From positions 1-64,000 of the forward strand of contig NZ_JANINP010000001.1 in assembly GCF_024508665.1 (NCBI RefSeq): a stretch of 64,000 nucleotides of DNA, given 5' to 3'. A program made the translations under genes and the position numbers. Shown here in pieces: positions 41,586 through 50,096 of this stretch. Under the pieces are notes generated by a model. The model was not told where the DNA came from. It worked only from the letters and a program-made list of their open reading frames with translations, and ran no database searches. Origin of the DNA: Sphingomonas sp. (GTDB taxonomy: Bacteria > Pseudomonadota > Alphaproteobacteria > Sphingomonadales > Sphingomonadaceae). Within the stretch, counting starts at the first letter, position 1; each line of letters opens with the position of its first letter.

Positions 41586-43340
41586 TCAGGCGGCGATCGC
41601 GTACGGCTTGATCTCGCCGGCGAGGTACAGATTGCGCGCCTTTGCCCGGCTCAACTTGCCCGAACTGGTGCGCGGCAATGTCCGCGGCGGGATCAATTCG
41701 ATCACGCAGTTCATGCCGGTGACCGACCGCACGCGCTCGCGAATCTCGTCGCGTAGGCGCAGGCGTTCGGCTTCGTCGGAGGTCCGGCATTGGACCAGGA
41801 CGGCGGGCGTCTCTTCGCCACCCGGCGTGGTGATCGCGAAGGCGGCGATGTCGCCCGCCTTGAACCCGGGCAGTTGCTCGACCGCCCATTCGATGTCTTG
41901 CGGCCAATGGTTGCGGCCGTTGACGATGATCATGTCCTTGGCGCGACCGACGATGTAGATATAGCCGTCCGACATATAGCCCATGTCGCCGGTATCGAGC
42001 CAACCGTCCTGCATGCAGGCCGCGGTCGCCTCGGGATCGCGGAAATAGCCGACCATTACCGACGGCCCCGCGCACCAGACCTTGCCGATCGCGCGCTCGG
42101 GCAGCGGCGTGCCGTCCTCCTCGCGTATCTCGATCTTCATGTCGCGCGCTGGTTTCCCGCAATTGACGATCGCGCGATAACGCTGCGGCCGATCGTGGCG
42201 ACCTTCCTGGCCCGACAGCTGGGTTTCCTCGACCAGTTCGACTCGAATGCCTTCGCCCGGCGGCATGATCGACACCGCCAGGGTCGCCTCGGCCAGACCG
42301 TAGCTGGGCAGGAATGCGGTGGCCTTGAACCCGGCGTCGCCGAACGCGTCGACGAACGACTGCATCACGTCGGGGCGGATCATGTCGGCCCCGTTGCCGG
42401 CGACGCGCCAGCGCGACAAATCGAATCGATCGCTCGCCTTGGTCTGGCTCGACATGCGGCGCGCGCAGATGTCGTAGCCGAACGTGGGCGAATAAGAGAG
42501 CGTCGTGCCCGGATTGCGGCTGATCAGGTCGAGCCAGGCGAGCGGGCGGCGCGCGAAATCCTCGGTCTTGAGGTAATCGGTCGACACCTGGTTGGCGACG
42601 ATCGACAGGAAACAGCCGACCAGTCCCATGTCATGATACCAGGGCAGCCACGAGACGCAGCGATCGCCGTCGCCGACATGCATGCCGTGGCTGTGCGCGG
42701 CCAGATTGTTCAGCAGCGCATGATGCGTGATCGCGACGCCGTGCGGGAAGCGCGTCGATCCGCTCGAATATTGCAGATAGGCGACGTCCTCACCCACGGC
42801 CTGCGGCAATTCGGCCGCGGGGGCAGGGCGCTCGGCGAAGCTCGTCCAGTCGATTCCCTCGACATTCTGGATCCTTGCCGCTTCGGCGCACATCGCGCCG
42901 ATCTCGGGCGGATAGATCAGCATCGTCGGGTCGCAGCTCTTGAGCTGGACCGACAGCTGGTCGATGTAGCTTTGCGCGCCGCCGAAGCTGGTCGGCAGCG
43001 GTAGCGGCACCGGCCAGGCGCCGGCATAGACCACGCCAAAGAACAGGCTGGCGAACTCGACGCCGGTTTCCGCGATCAGCGCGATACGGTCCTCGGGCTT
43101 CACGCCCGACGCGATCAGGCGGCGGGCCATTGCCAGCGCGTCCTGCCGCATTTCGGAAAACGGATAAGCGCGGACCAGCGTGCCGCGCGGATCGTGGAAA
43201 TTGAGTCCGCGCACGCCTTGCGCGGCATAGTCGAGCGCTTCGCCCAACGTCGCGAAATCGGCCAATCGCCGCGGCAAGGCGTCGTCGGTCGGAGTCGGCT
43301 GTAGGCTCTCCGTTCGCTCGCCCACCACGTCAGTCGCCAT
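41586..43340 (-). CDS. Fatty acyl-AMP ligase (FAAL-type adenylating enzyme)
   Basis: 584 aa from ATG 43340 (MATDVVGERTESLQ); ATGs 4 and 9 codons upstream are alternatives with somewhat closer Shine-Dalgarno-like bases. ANL superfamily: YLQYSSGSTRFPHGV phosphate loop, SWLPWYHDMGLVG, FLPSYGLAEATLAV, GWLDTGDMGYMSDGYIYIVGRAKDMI, and C-terminal RTSSGKLSRAKAR with the catalytic Lys region. The NGRNHWPQDIEW stretch and lack of a CoA-binding signature are typical of FAALs, which make acyl-adenylates and pass them to a carrier protein. No acyl carrier or PKS gene is nearby, so its partner lies elsewhere. Confidence 0.9.
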   Translation of the reverse strand: MATDVVGERTESLQPTPTDDALPRRLADFATLGEALDYAAQGVRGLNFHDPRGTLVRAYPFSEMRQDALAMARRLIASGVKPEDRIALIAETGVEFASLFFGVVYAGAWPVPLPLPTSFGGAQSYIDQLSVQLKSCDPTMLIYPPEIGAMCAEAARIQNVEGIDWTSFAERPAPAAELPQAVGEDVAYLQYSSGSTRFPHGVAITHHALLNNLAAHSHGMHVGDGDRCVSWLPWYHDMGLVGCFLSIVANQVSTDYLKTEDFARRPLAWLDLISRNPGTTLSYSPTFGYDICARRMSSQTKASDRFDLSRWRVAGNGADMIRPDVMQSFVDAFGDAGFKATAFLPSYGLAEATLAVSIMPPGEGIRVELVEETQLSGQEGRHDRPQRYRAIVNCGKPARDMKIEIREEDGTPLPERAIGKVWCAGPSVMVGYFRDPEATAACMQDGWLDTGDMGYMSDGYIYIVGRAKDMIIVNGRNHWPQDIEWAVEQLPGFKAGDIAAFAITTPGGEETPAVLVQCRTSDEAERLRLRDEIRERVRSVTGMNCVIELIPPRTLPRTSSGKLSRAKARNLYLAGEIKPYAIAA

Positions 43341-43465
43341 GTCTAATGTCATCACCTTCGCGCCCATGTTCCTGCAGCTCTTACCGGCCGCTTCATGCCA
43401 GCGACGGCCCCCTGCCGCCCGCACGCGTTCAAATTCGGTTGTCAGTGTGGCACAAACATGGCGAC

Positions 43466-43996
43466 ATGGCCCGAGTTCCTCGTCAATCCGCCCCGCCGCT
43501 CGACCGTTCGAGCCTCGAACGGCTGGCGTTGCGCTATGTCGAGCGCTTCGCAACCACGCGCGGGCGGCTGACGGATTATCTCCGCCGCAAGATACGCGAG
43601 CGGGGCTGGGATGGGGAAGCAGCCGATCCGGCGGGGATCGCCGATCGCATGGCCGAACTCGGCTATATCGACGATCGTGCCTGGGGAGAAGCCAAGGCGA
43701 GCAATATGGCGCGGCGCGGATTGGGCGCGCGGCGCGTGGCAGGGGTATTGCGCCAGGCGGGTATCGACGGCGACGACGCCGATGCCATCGCGCCGGCGGT
43801 CGCCGATCGGTCGGTCGGCGCCGCAATCGCTTATGCCCGCCGGCGGCGGATCGGTCCGTTCGCCGACCAACCGGGCGATCGCCCGACCCGCGAAAGGCAC
43901 GTCGCGGCGCTGCTCCGCGCGGGCCATTCGTTCCAGCTGGCTCGCGCGCTGGCCAGCATGAATCCCGGTGACGATCCCGCCGAATTGCTGGAATAG
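43466..43996 (+). CDS. recX: Regulatory protein RecX
   Basis: 176 aa from ATG 43466 (MARVPRQSAPPLDRSSLERL). It has the helical repeat pattern of RecX: LERLALRYVERFATTRGRLTDYLRRKIRERGW, IADRMAELGYIDDRAWGEAKA, GARRVAGVLRQAGID and a third repeat (RERHVAALLRAGHSFQLARAL). RecX restrains RecA filaments. The region is divergent from the FAAL gene, and recA is not adjacent. The first-codon choice is not supported by a clear Shine-Dalgarno. Confidence 0.85.
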   Translation: MARVPRQSAPPLDRSSLERLALRYVERFATTRGRLTDYLRRKIRERGWDGEAADPAGIADRMAELGYIDDRAWGEAKASNMARRGLGARRVAGVLRQAGIDGDDADAIAPAVADRSVGAAIAYARRRRIGPFADQPGDRPTRERHVAALLRAGHSFQLARALASMNPGDDPAELLE

Positions 43997-44075
43997 AACG
44001 GCTCCGAAACGAGCCGCGCTAACCCTTTGGCTTTCATCGTGATCGTGCTACACTGGCCGTTCGCAGGGGGTGACT

Positions 44076-44660
44076 GTGCGCGTAGAATCGCAGCTGGAGT
44101 CGGGCGACCGCCCGCTGGAGTCTTTGGGAGAAGTTGACGTCGGGGCCCTGGCGGACGGCGAATCGCATCATCGCGGCGTCGTCAAATGGTTCGATGTGAC
44201 GCGCGGTTTCGGCTTCCTGGTCGATGACGATCAGGCCGGTGACATCCTGATCCACTTTTCGGTGCTCCAGCCGCATGGCCGGCGCAGCCTGCCCGAAGGA
44301 GCGCGGGTCGATTGCGTGGCGGTTCGCCGCGACCGCGGCTTGCAGGCAAGCGCGATCCTGGCCATCGATCTGTCGACCGCGGTCGAGCCGCCGCCGCGCG
44401 TCCGTCCCGATGCCGATCGCGTCGATCCGGTGTCCATGCTTGATCAGGCCGGCCCGTTCGAACCGGTCGCGGTCAAATGGTTCAATCGTCTGAAAGGCTA
44501 TGGTTTCCTGGTGCGCGATGCCGACTCGGCGGATATATTCGTGCATATGGAAACGCTGCGCCGCGCCGGCCTGCATGAGGTGGAGCCCGAGCAGCGCTTG
44601 AGGGCAAGGGTCGTCGAGGGCCGCAAGGGCCCGCTGGCGGTCATGGTCGAACAGGACTGA
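44076..44660 (+). CDS. Double cold-shock-domain protein
   Basis: 194 aa from GTG 44076, with AGGGGG 5 bases upstream (a GTG two codons earlier overlaps the Shine-Dalgarno). Two CSDs: residues about 35-95 ([26 protein letters not shown]) and about 128-190 ([28 protein letters not shown]). The RNP1/RNP2-like aromatics (KWF, GFGF/GYGF, FVH) are present in both. Twin-CSD proteins are characteristic of alphaproteobacteria and bind single-stranded nucleic acid. Followed by the DUF192 gene 5 bases later. Confidence 0.93.
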   Translation: MRVESQLESGDRPLESLGEVDVGALADGESHHRGVVKWFDVTRGFGFLVDDDQAGDILIHFSVLQPHGRRSLPEGARVDCVAVRRDRGLQASAILAIDLSTAVEPPPRVRPDADRVDPVSMLDQAGPFEPVAVKWFNRLKGYGFLVRDADSADIFVHMETLRRAGLHEVEPEQRLRARVVEGRKGPLAVMVEQD

Positions 44661-44665
44661 ATTTC

Positions 44666-45151
44666 ATGAAGTTCCGGTATGTGTTGCTGCCCTTGGCGCT
44701 GTGCGCCTTACCGACTGCCTGCTCGCAGAGCGATCCCGCGAGCGCGAACAGCGATGCATCAGCAAAGACGATCGCACTGACCATCGCCAGCAGCAACGGC
44801 GCCCACGCTTTCCAGGTCGAAGTCGCCAAGAGCGCGGCCGAGCAGGAAAAGGGGCTGATGTTCCGCACCGACATCCCCGACAATGGCGGGATGCTGTTCT
44901 GGCCCTATCCAGCCGGCGGCGGCGCACCCAAGGAAGCCAGTTTCTGGATGAAGAATACGCCGAGCCCGCTCGACATCATCTTCATCCGCGCCAACGGTAC
45001 GATCGCACGCATCGCGGAAAATGCGATTCCCGAAGACGAAACGCCGATCCCGTCGGGGGAGCCGGTGGCTGCGGTGCTCGAGCTCAAAGGCGGGCGCAGT
45101 TCCGCATTGGGCATTGCCGAGGGTGACAAGGTGACCTGGACCGGCAGGTGA
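44666..45151 (+). CDS. DUF192 lipoprotein
   Basis: 161 aa from ATG 44666. Signal MKFRYVLLPLALCALPTAC with Cys19 as lipidation site. DUF192 core: FQVEVAKSAAEQEKGLMFR, GMLFWP, ASFWMKNTPSPLDIIFI, GTIARIAENAIPEDETPI, VLELKGGRSSALGIAEGD. DUF192 proteins are small beta-sandwich proteins of unknown function, often exported. Probably cotranscribed with the cold-shock gene. Confidence 0.93.
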   Translation: MKFRYVLLPLALCALPTACSQSDPASANSDASAKTIALTIASSNGAHAFQVEVAKSAAEQEKGLMFRTDIPDNGGMLFWPYPAGGGAPKEASFWMKNTPSPLDIIFIRANGTIARIAENAIPEDETPIPSGEPVAAVLELKGGRSSALGIAEGDKVTWTGR

Positions 45152-45227
45152 CCTTGCGATGGCAGCTTTCGCCGGGAAGACGTTGGCAGACGTTGAACGC
45201 CGGACCGTCAGCCGCTAAGCGCGGGCC

Positions 45228-45620
45228 ATGGGTATCAATCTCAATCCCTTCACCTGGTGGACCGGCGCGACCTGGGGCACGATGGCAGGCCTTCTCGGCA
45301 AGGAACGCGTCGGCGAGGATGACCTCGGCAACGTCTATTACCGGGGCGGCAAGGACACCAACGGCAACCCGCGGCGCTGGGTGATCTACAACGGCGCCAA
45401 CGACGCCAGCCGCATTCCGCCCGAATGGTTCAGCTGGCTGCACCACCAGATCGACGACGTGCCCGATCGCGCGCTGCCGGCGCAGCGCCGCTGGGAAAAG
45501 CCCGCCGTCCCCAATCTGACCGGGACCGCCTTGGCCTATCGGCCGCCGGGCGCGCTCGAAAAGGGCGGGCATCGCGCGCCTGCCACGGGTGATTACGAAG
45601 CCTGGACGCCGGAAGGATGA
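45228..45620 (+). CDS. NADH:ubiquinone oxidoreductase subunit NDUFA12
   Basis: 130 aa, MGINLNPFTWWTGATWGTMA start; GNVYYRGGKDTNGNPRRWVIYNGANDASRIPPEWFSWLHHQID is the family signature in segments, ending with YEAWTPEG. It is the bacterial homolog of the mitochondrial B17.2 complex I accessory subunit, found in alphaproteobacteria. Normal length. Its stop overlaps the next ATG (ATGA). Confidence 0.96.
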   Translation: MGINLNPFTWWTGATWGTMAGLLGKERVGEDDLGNVYYRGGKDTNGNPRRWVIYNGANDASRIPPEWFSWLHHQIDDVPDRALPAQRRWEKPAVPNLTGTALAYRPPGALEKGGHRAPATGDYEAWTPEG

Positions 45621-46288
45621 ACTGGCGCCGCGTCGGCGGTATCACCGCGCTGGCGGCCGGGATCGGTGCTGCCGGCTGGGCCGGCTATAATTGGTACCAG
45701 ACGCCGCCGGCGCCGCCGCCCGATGCGGTGGCGACCGCCGCGCCGACCGCGCTCGACGATAGCGGTCAGTCGGGCGGCGTCGAGACGATCGATGTTTCGG
45801 GCGACGCCTCCAATCCGACACAAGGCGCGACGCCGATGAACCAGCGCGTCGCGACGCTCGGCCTGCTCAACAAACGCAACAGCCAGACGCGCGATCTGAC
45901 GATGAAACCCGGCGAGGCGATTCGTGTCGGCAATGCGATCGTCCGCCTGCGCGCATGCGAGGAAACAGCGCCGTGGGAAGCCGAGCATTATACCGGCGCC
46001 TTCGTCCAGCTCGACATCGAACAGACCGACAAGCAGTGGAAGCGGGTATTTTCAGGCTGGCTGTACAAGGAGCGGCCGAACCTGAACGTGGTGATCGATC
46101 CGATTTACGACGTCTGGGTCAAGAGCTGCACGATGTCCTTCCCCAAAGGCGGGGCGGACACGGTGACGGCGCCTGCGGAATCGCCCAAATCGGGCAGCCG
46201 GTCGAGCGCGCCGAAATCTCCCGCCGCGACGCCCGACACCGCAGCGCCGAGCGAGCCGTCGATCGCCGCGCCCAGCAACGCGACGTAA
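45617..46288 (+). CDS. DUF2155 exported protein
   Basis: 223 aa, ATGA-coupled to NDUFA12. N-terminal anchor or signal (GGITALAAGIGAAGWAGYNW), Ala/Pro/Gly linker, and the conserved DUF2155 core (LLNKRNSQTRDLTMKPGEAI, LRACEETAPWEAEHYTGAFVQL, VFSGWLYKERPNLNVV, YDVWVKSC). The tail from about 185 is low-complexity Ser/Pro/Ala. In alphaproteobacteria the pair NDUFA12-DUF2155 is common. The last 184 bases overlap the convergent aat gene. Confidence 0.92.
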   Translation: MNWRRVGGITALAAGIGAAGWAGYNWYQTPPAPPPDAVATAAPTALDDSGQSGGVETIDVSGDASNPTQGATPMNQRVATLGLLNKRNSQTRDLTMKPGEAIRVGNAIVRLRACEETAPWEAEHYTGAFVQLDIEQTDKQWKRVFSGWLYKERPNLNVVIDPIYDVWVKSCTMSFPKGGADTVTAPAESPKSGSRSSAPKSPAATPDTAAPSEPSIAAPSNAT

Positions 46289-46854
46289 TCGCTCCGGCTG
46301 ATCTCGATCGCGCCCAACGAGGCGAGATGCGGCGTCATGAATTGGCAGTCGAGCAAGGTGAACCCGCCCACGCGCAACCGCGCGACGAGCCAGGCGAGGG
46401 CCACCTTTGAGGCATCGGTCGCGCGGCTGACCATCGATTCGCCGAAGAACGCCCTGCCGAGCGCGAGGCCGTAGAGACCGCCGACCAATCGATCGCCGTC
46501 CCAGCATTCGATCGAATGCGCGCGGCCCTGATAATGAAGCGTGGTGAACGCGCTTTCGATCGTCGTGTTGATCCACGTCTCCGGCCGGTCGGCAGCGCTT
46601 TCGGCACAGAGGGCGATCATATCCTCGAACGCTGCGTCGGCAGTGACGCGGAATCGGTCCGCGGCGATGACCTTTCTGAGCGACTTCGACAGATGGAAAC
46701 CGTCCAGCGGCAGGATGGCGCGCTTGCGCGGTTCGACCCAATAGACTCCCGCCGCATCGCGGGAGTCGGCCATGGGGAACACGCCGACGGCATAGGCGCC
46801 GAGTACGAGATTGGGATCGAGAACCTCATAGGATGGCTCTGGAGGGGGTTTCAT
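46105..46854 (-). CDS. aat: Leucyl/phenylalanyl-tRNA-protein transferase
   Basis: 249 aa from ATG 46854, overlapping the ParA-like gene's stop (ATGA). Core: LGAYAVGVFPMAD, YWVEPRKRAILPLDGFHLSKSL, CWDGDRLVGGLYG, FGESMVSRATDASKVAL, LLDCQFMTPHLASLGA. It transfers Leu or Phe to N-terminal basic residues, marking proteins for ClpSP. The C-terminus runs about 40 residues beyond the usual end and lies antisense to the DUF2155 gene. Confidence 0.93.
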   Translation of the reverse strand: MKPPPEPSYEVLDPNLVLGAYAVGVFPMADSRDAAGVYWVEPRKRAILPLDGFHLSKSLRKVIAADRFRVTADAAFEDMIALCAESAADRPETWINTTIESAFTTLHYQGRAHSIECWDGDRLVGGLYGLALGRAFFGESMVSRATDASKVALAWLVARLRVGGFTLLDCQFMTPHLASLGAIEISRSDYVALLGAAIDGSLGAAVSGVAAGDFGALDRLPDLGDSAGAVTVSAPPLGKDIVQLLTQTS

Positions 46855-47561
46855 CGCGCCAGCCGTTTCTCGATTGTCTGCCAGAGCGCCGCAAAAGCGC
46901 GTGCCGCCGCCGAGCTTCCTGCGAACTGACCCACCGCCGCGCGGCGATCGCCCATCTGTTCGACGATGCTGGCCATCGGAATCACCGGCCAATCGGGGTG
47001 CGCGGTTACCGCTTCGCTGTGCAACCGGCGCCGGCGATCGACCATGACATGGACCGGCAGCACCTTGGCTTTGCCCAGCGACGCGGCCATGTCGTCGAAG
47101 GCGCGCTGCGCCAGCGGTGAGGGGATGACGGGCACGACGATCAGGTCGGCAGCGCGAATGACCTGTTCGCTCGTTTCGGTCATGCCGGGCGGGCAATCGA
47201 GGATCACCCGTTCATAATCCTTGGCCAACGACGCCAGCAGCTTTTGCAGCCGCTTCTTCTTGTCGAGTTCATGGAACAGTAGGTCGAGCCCGCGCAGCGA
47301 CGTATCGGCGGCGATCACATCGAGGCGTGGGATCGCCGTTGCGCGCGCGAGCTTGCTCGGTTCGACTTCCTTGGTGAATACCGACTGCGCGTCGGCCTTG
47401 CTCTTTTTGGTGGGCAACAGAAAGCTGCTGGCCGCCTGGGGATCGAGATCCCATAGCAATGTCCGCCGCGATGAGAGCGTAGAGGCAGCCCAGGCCAGAT
47501 TGACTGCCAGCGTCGTTTTGCCGACGCCGCCTTTCAGGCTGTAGATCGCGATTGTCGCCAT
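46851..47561 (-). CDS. ParA-family ATPase
   Basis: 236 aa. Deviant Walker A KGGVGKTT at 10-17, LLWDLDPQAASS, and VILDCPPGMTE (Walker B). No helix-turn-helix N-terminal extension, and no ParB neighbour, so it is probably a MinD/ParA-like positioning or regulatory ATPase rather than a plasmid partition protein. It overlaps the aat gene by an ATGA junction, so both are cotranscribed. Confidence 0.92.
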   Translation of the reverse strand: MATIAIYSLKGGVGKTTLAVNLAWAASTLSSRRTLLWDLDPQAASSFLLPTKKSKADAQSVFTKEVEPSKLARATAIPRLDVIAADTSLRGLDLLFHELDKKKRLQKLLASLAKDYERVILDCPPGMTETSEQVIRAADLIVVPVIPSPLAQRAFDDMAASLGKAKVLPVHVMVDRRRRLHSEAVTAHPDWPVIPMASIVEQMGDRRAAVGQFAGSSAAARAFAALWQTIEKRLAR

Positions 47562-47655
47562 GCCCGCTCCTGTTGGGCTACGACCGCAAAGGTGCCCAAT
47601 ATGGGCAATTGATGCAACAGCGGTCCGCGCCGAAACGCGGACCGCCGGGTTGGAA

Positions 47656-48042
47656 TCAGGCGTCGCAGGTCTGGGCAGGCTTGCCCGGCGCGGTCAGCTT
47701 GATCGATTTGGGCGTGCCGGATACTTCCCAGCCGCCGTCGCCGACATAGGGCTTGCCCGCTTCCGGGGCCTTCAGCACGACCGCGGCGGCGTCCGACGGC
47801 GCCGACACGGTAAGCTGCTTGTCGCCTTCGAAAAAAGTAACGTGTGCCAATGAGTTATCGCCATGGCAGCGCATCGAAACCTCGGCCTTGATCGCCGGCG
47901 GAAGCTCGAATTTCGGCTTTTCGGCGACCGTCTTGTTTTCGACGCTGGTCGAGTTCTCGACGGTCGTGGTGCTGGTCTTGGATTGACAGGCCGTCAGCGC
48001 CAGGAGCGCCACGGCGGTTGCGGGGAGAAGGGGGGTCTTCAT
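47656..48042 (-). CDS. Hypothetical lipoprotein
   Basis: 128 aa from ATG 48042. Signal MKTPLLPATAVALLALTACQ with lipobox LTAC (Cys19). Ser/Thr/Asn-rich linker, then a beta-rich domain (KFELPPAIKAEVSMRCHG, LAHVTFFEGDKQLTVSAP, WEVSGTPKSIKLT) ending PAQTCDA. Two Cys of the mature part (MRCHG, TCDA) may form a disulfide. Family not recognised. Confidence 0.78.
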   Translation of the reverse strand: MKTPLLPATAVALLALTACQSKTSTTTVENSTSVENKTVAEKPKFELPPAIKAEVSMRCHGDNSLAHVTFFEGDKQLTVSAPSDAAAVVLKAPEAGKPYVGDGGWEVSGTPKSIKLTAPGKPAQTCDA

Positions 48043-48130
48043 AGGGGTTCGCGCTTCGCGCACGCAGCAGTGAAGGTCAAGATATAACCATTTTGGGCCG
48101 TTCCGGTCATGATGCGTTGCAACAAAAGTG

Positions 48131-49477
48131 TCATTCGTGAAATTCGTCCATATCGGGGATACGGCCGAACGCAATTTTCGTACCGACGCGATCGATCCGT
48201 CCGCCATAAAAAGGGCCCAGTGAAACCGCGTGGCGGCCGAATTTTTCATTGAGCCTGTCCATCGCGCGGCTGAGCGCCAGACCGCGCGTCTCCCGAGCCA
48301 GCGGGTCGTCGGGGTCGAGATGCTCGAACAGCGACCCTTGCTCGCCGGCGATCGGCACGATTTCGTTGAGCGTCACGCCGATCATCCGTACGCGCAGCGA
48401 GCCGTGACGCTGCCGCCCTTCTTCGGCCAGCTTCGGGAACAAGGCGTCGAGCGCGGCGAGAACCTGGAAACTGTCCTGCGTCGGTGCCAAGCGGCGGCTG
48501 GTTTGCCACACGGTCTTGTCCTGCTCGAAGCGGACATGCAGGACCAGCAAACGTGCGGCATAGCCCTTTCGCCGCAGCCGGCTCGTCGCCTTTAGCGCCA
48601 GCCGCCGCGCTGTCAGCCGTACCGGCTCGAGCCCGCGCTTGCCCGGCGACAGCACATGGCTGTGCCCGATCGACCGCGTCCGCGTCGCCTTGTCGGGCAG
48701 ATCGACCCCGTGGAGCAGATACCATAGACGATCGCCATTGGTGCCGCCCCAGGCGGTGCCGGCATCTCGCGGGCGGCGCTCGCAATACTGACGGATATCG
48801 TTGACGCCGTCGCGCGCCAGCCGGCGCTCCATGTTCGCGCCGATCCCCGAAATATCGCGCAATGCCAGCCCGAACAGCCGCTGCGGCAATTGCTCCGCGG
48901 TCAGGACGATCAATCCGTCCGGCTTCTGCATGTCGGACGCCAGCTTGGCGAGCAGCCGGTTGGGCGCGATCCCGACCGACGAGGTCAGGCAATCGCCGAC
49001 ATTGGCGCGGATGCCGGCCTTGATCCGCCGAGCCAATGCTATCGCCTGATCCGGTGAATTCTCGTTATCGAGCAGGCGGCACGCGACTTCGTCGATCGAA
49101 CAGACACGTGTAACGGGGATGTGCCTCCAGATCTCCGCGATCACGGCGTCGTGGAATTCGACATATTTGTCGTGGCGGGCGGGTGCGATCAGCAACTCTC
49201 GGCACAGCCTCTTTGCCTCCCATACCGGCGTGCCGGTGGTGATGCCGTATCTTTTGGCCTCGACCGACGCGGCGATCGCGACCGTGGTGTCGGACCCGAC
49301 CGGAGCGACGATCACCGGCTTGCCGCGCAACGCGGGATCGAGTTGTTGTTCGACGCTGGCGAAATAGGAATTGAGGTCGAGGAACAGCCAGCGCAGCGGG
49401 CGTGGCGGTAGCGTCAACTCGACCGACAGGCCGTGCGCGTCGCACGGGGTGGGGGTTATCGACTCGACCGGCCTCAT
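48131..49477 (-). CDS. Y-family DNA polymerase under SOS control
   Basis: 448 aa. Catalytic LFLDLNSYFASVEQ (Asp34, steric-gate type Phe39), CSIDE with Asp129 and Glu130, TSSVGIAPNRLLAKLASDMQKPDG (palm/fingers) and the little-finger region further on. It resembles DinB/DinP polymerases, which bypass lesions at low fidelity. The length and C-terminal tail are normal. A LexA box (49482-49496) sits 4 bases before the ATG, so expression is SOS-induced. The upstream neighbour on the same strand is a deoxyinosine-type DNA glycosylase 37 bases away. Confidence 0.93.
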   Translation of the reverse strand: MRPVESITPTPCDAHGLSVELTLPPRPLRWLFLDLNSYFASVEQQLDPALRGKPVIVAPVGSDTTVAIAASVEAKRYGITTGTPVWEAKRLCRELLIAPARHDKYVEFHDAVIAEIWRHIPVTRVCSIDEVACRLLDNENSPDQAIALARRIKAGIRANVGDCLTSSVGIAPNRLLAKLASDMQKPDGLIVLTAEQLPQRLFGLALRDISGIGANMERRLARDGVNDIRQYCERRPRDAGTAWGGTNGDRLWYLLHGVDLPDKATRTRSIGHSHVLSPGKRGLEPVRLTARRLALKATSRLRRKGYAARLLVLHVRFEQDKTVWQTSRRLAPTQDSFQVLAALDALFPKLAEEGRQRHGSLRVRMIGVTLNEIVPIAGEQGSLFEHLDPDDPLARETRGLALSRAMDRLNEKFGRHAVSLGPFYGGRIDRVGTKIAFGRIPDMDEFHE

Positions 49478-49481
49478 TTTG

Positions 49482-49496
49482 GAACATTACCCGAAC
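49482..49496 (-). promoter_or_regulatory. LexA (SOS) box
   Basis: On the minus strand GTTC GGGTAAT GTTC, the alphaproteobacterial LexA consensus GTTC-N7-GTTC, in the 37-base gap before the Y-family polymerase gene. No other site is needed to explain SOS control of this gene. Confidence 0.85.
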
Positions 49497-49514
49497 ATTG
49501 GCGCGTGGGACAGG

Positions 49515-50006
49515 TCAGAGATAGTCGCCGAGCGCGGTCCACGCCTCCTGCTTCGCCGCGATGCCGATCGTGTGCAGGGGGCTGCTCGACGGCAATGCGA
49601 TCAGGTCATATCGCTGGGCGTGCTTGTCCATCAGTTGCAGGCCGATCCTGTGCGCGGTGCCGCCGTTGAAGGCGATCGCGCGCAATCGGGGCAGCGTCGC
49701 GGCAAGCTGCACGAGATCGTTGGGGGCGTGATCGCGGATCGCGGCGTCGCTGCTGCCGGTGCGCGTGGCGGTCGCGACGACGTCCCACAGGCCAATGTGC
49801 GCATCGAGCAGGACTGCGAGCCGGTCCTCATAGTCCATCGCTGCGAGGTCGCGGCCAACGACGGGGGAGAGCAGCCGCCAGAACTGGTTTTGCGGATGCG
49901 CATAATAACGTTGCGCGGCGAGGCTGCGGTCGCCGGGCAGGCTGCCGCAGATCAATAATTGCGTTCGCGCGTCGACGACCGGCGGGAAGGAGCGTTTGAG
50001 TGTCAC
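49515..50006 (-). CDS. Uracil-DNA glycosylase superfamily, DNA-deoxyinosine glycosylase type
   Basis: 163 aa from GTG 50006 (VTLKRSFPPVVDARTQLL); a GTG 10 codons upstream is possible. UDG-fold motifs: LICGSLPGDRSLAAQRYYAHPQNQFWRL (motif with Asn), VGLWDVV-like GLWDVVAT, and ALPSSSPLHT near the C-terminus. It looks most like the family 6 hypoxanthine/deoxyinosine glycosylases that start base-excision repair of deaminated adenine. It precedes the SOS polymerase gene, giving a small DNA-damage pair. Confidence 0.78.
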   Translation of the reverse strand: MTLKRSFPPVVDARTQLLICGSLPGDRSLAAQRYYAHPQNQFWRLLSPVVGRDLAAMDYEDRLAVLLDAHIGLWDVVATATRTGSSDAAIRDHAPNDLVQLAATLPRLRAIAFNGGTAHRIGLQLMDKHAQRYDLIALPSSSPLHTIGIAAKQEAWTALGDYL

Positions 50007-50096
50007 CGCCTCACTGTAGCGCGGCCGGCCAGACACGTCCCGCCTTGACCGCGCTGCCGGATCGGGTGACGATCCTCGACAATCAGGGAGGTGGGC

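Noticed and set aside
43341..43826. N-terminal extension of the acyl-AMP ligase to 746 aa
   Set aside because: The added 160 residues are Arg/Pro-rich, lie over recX on the opposite strand, and are not part of the family, which begins near the chosen start.
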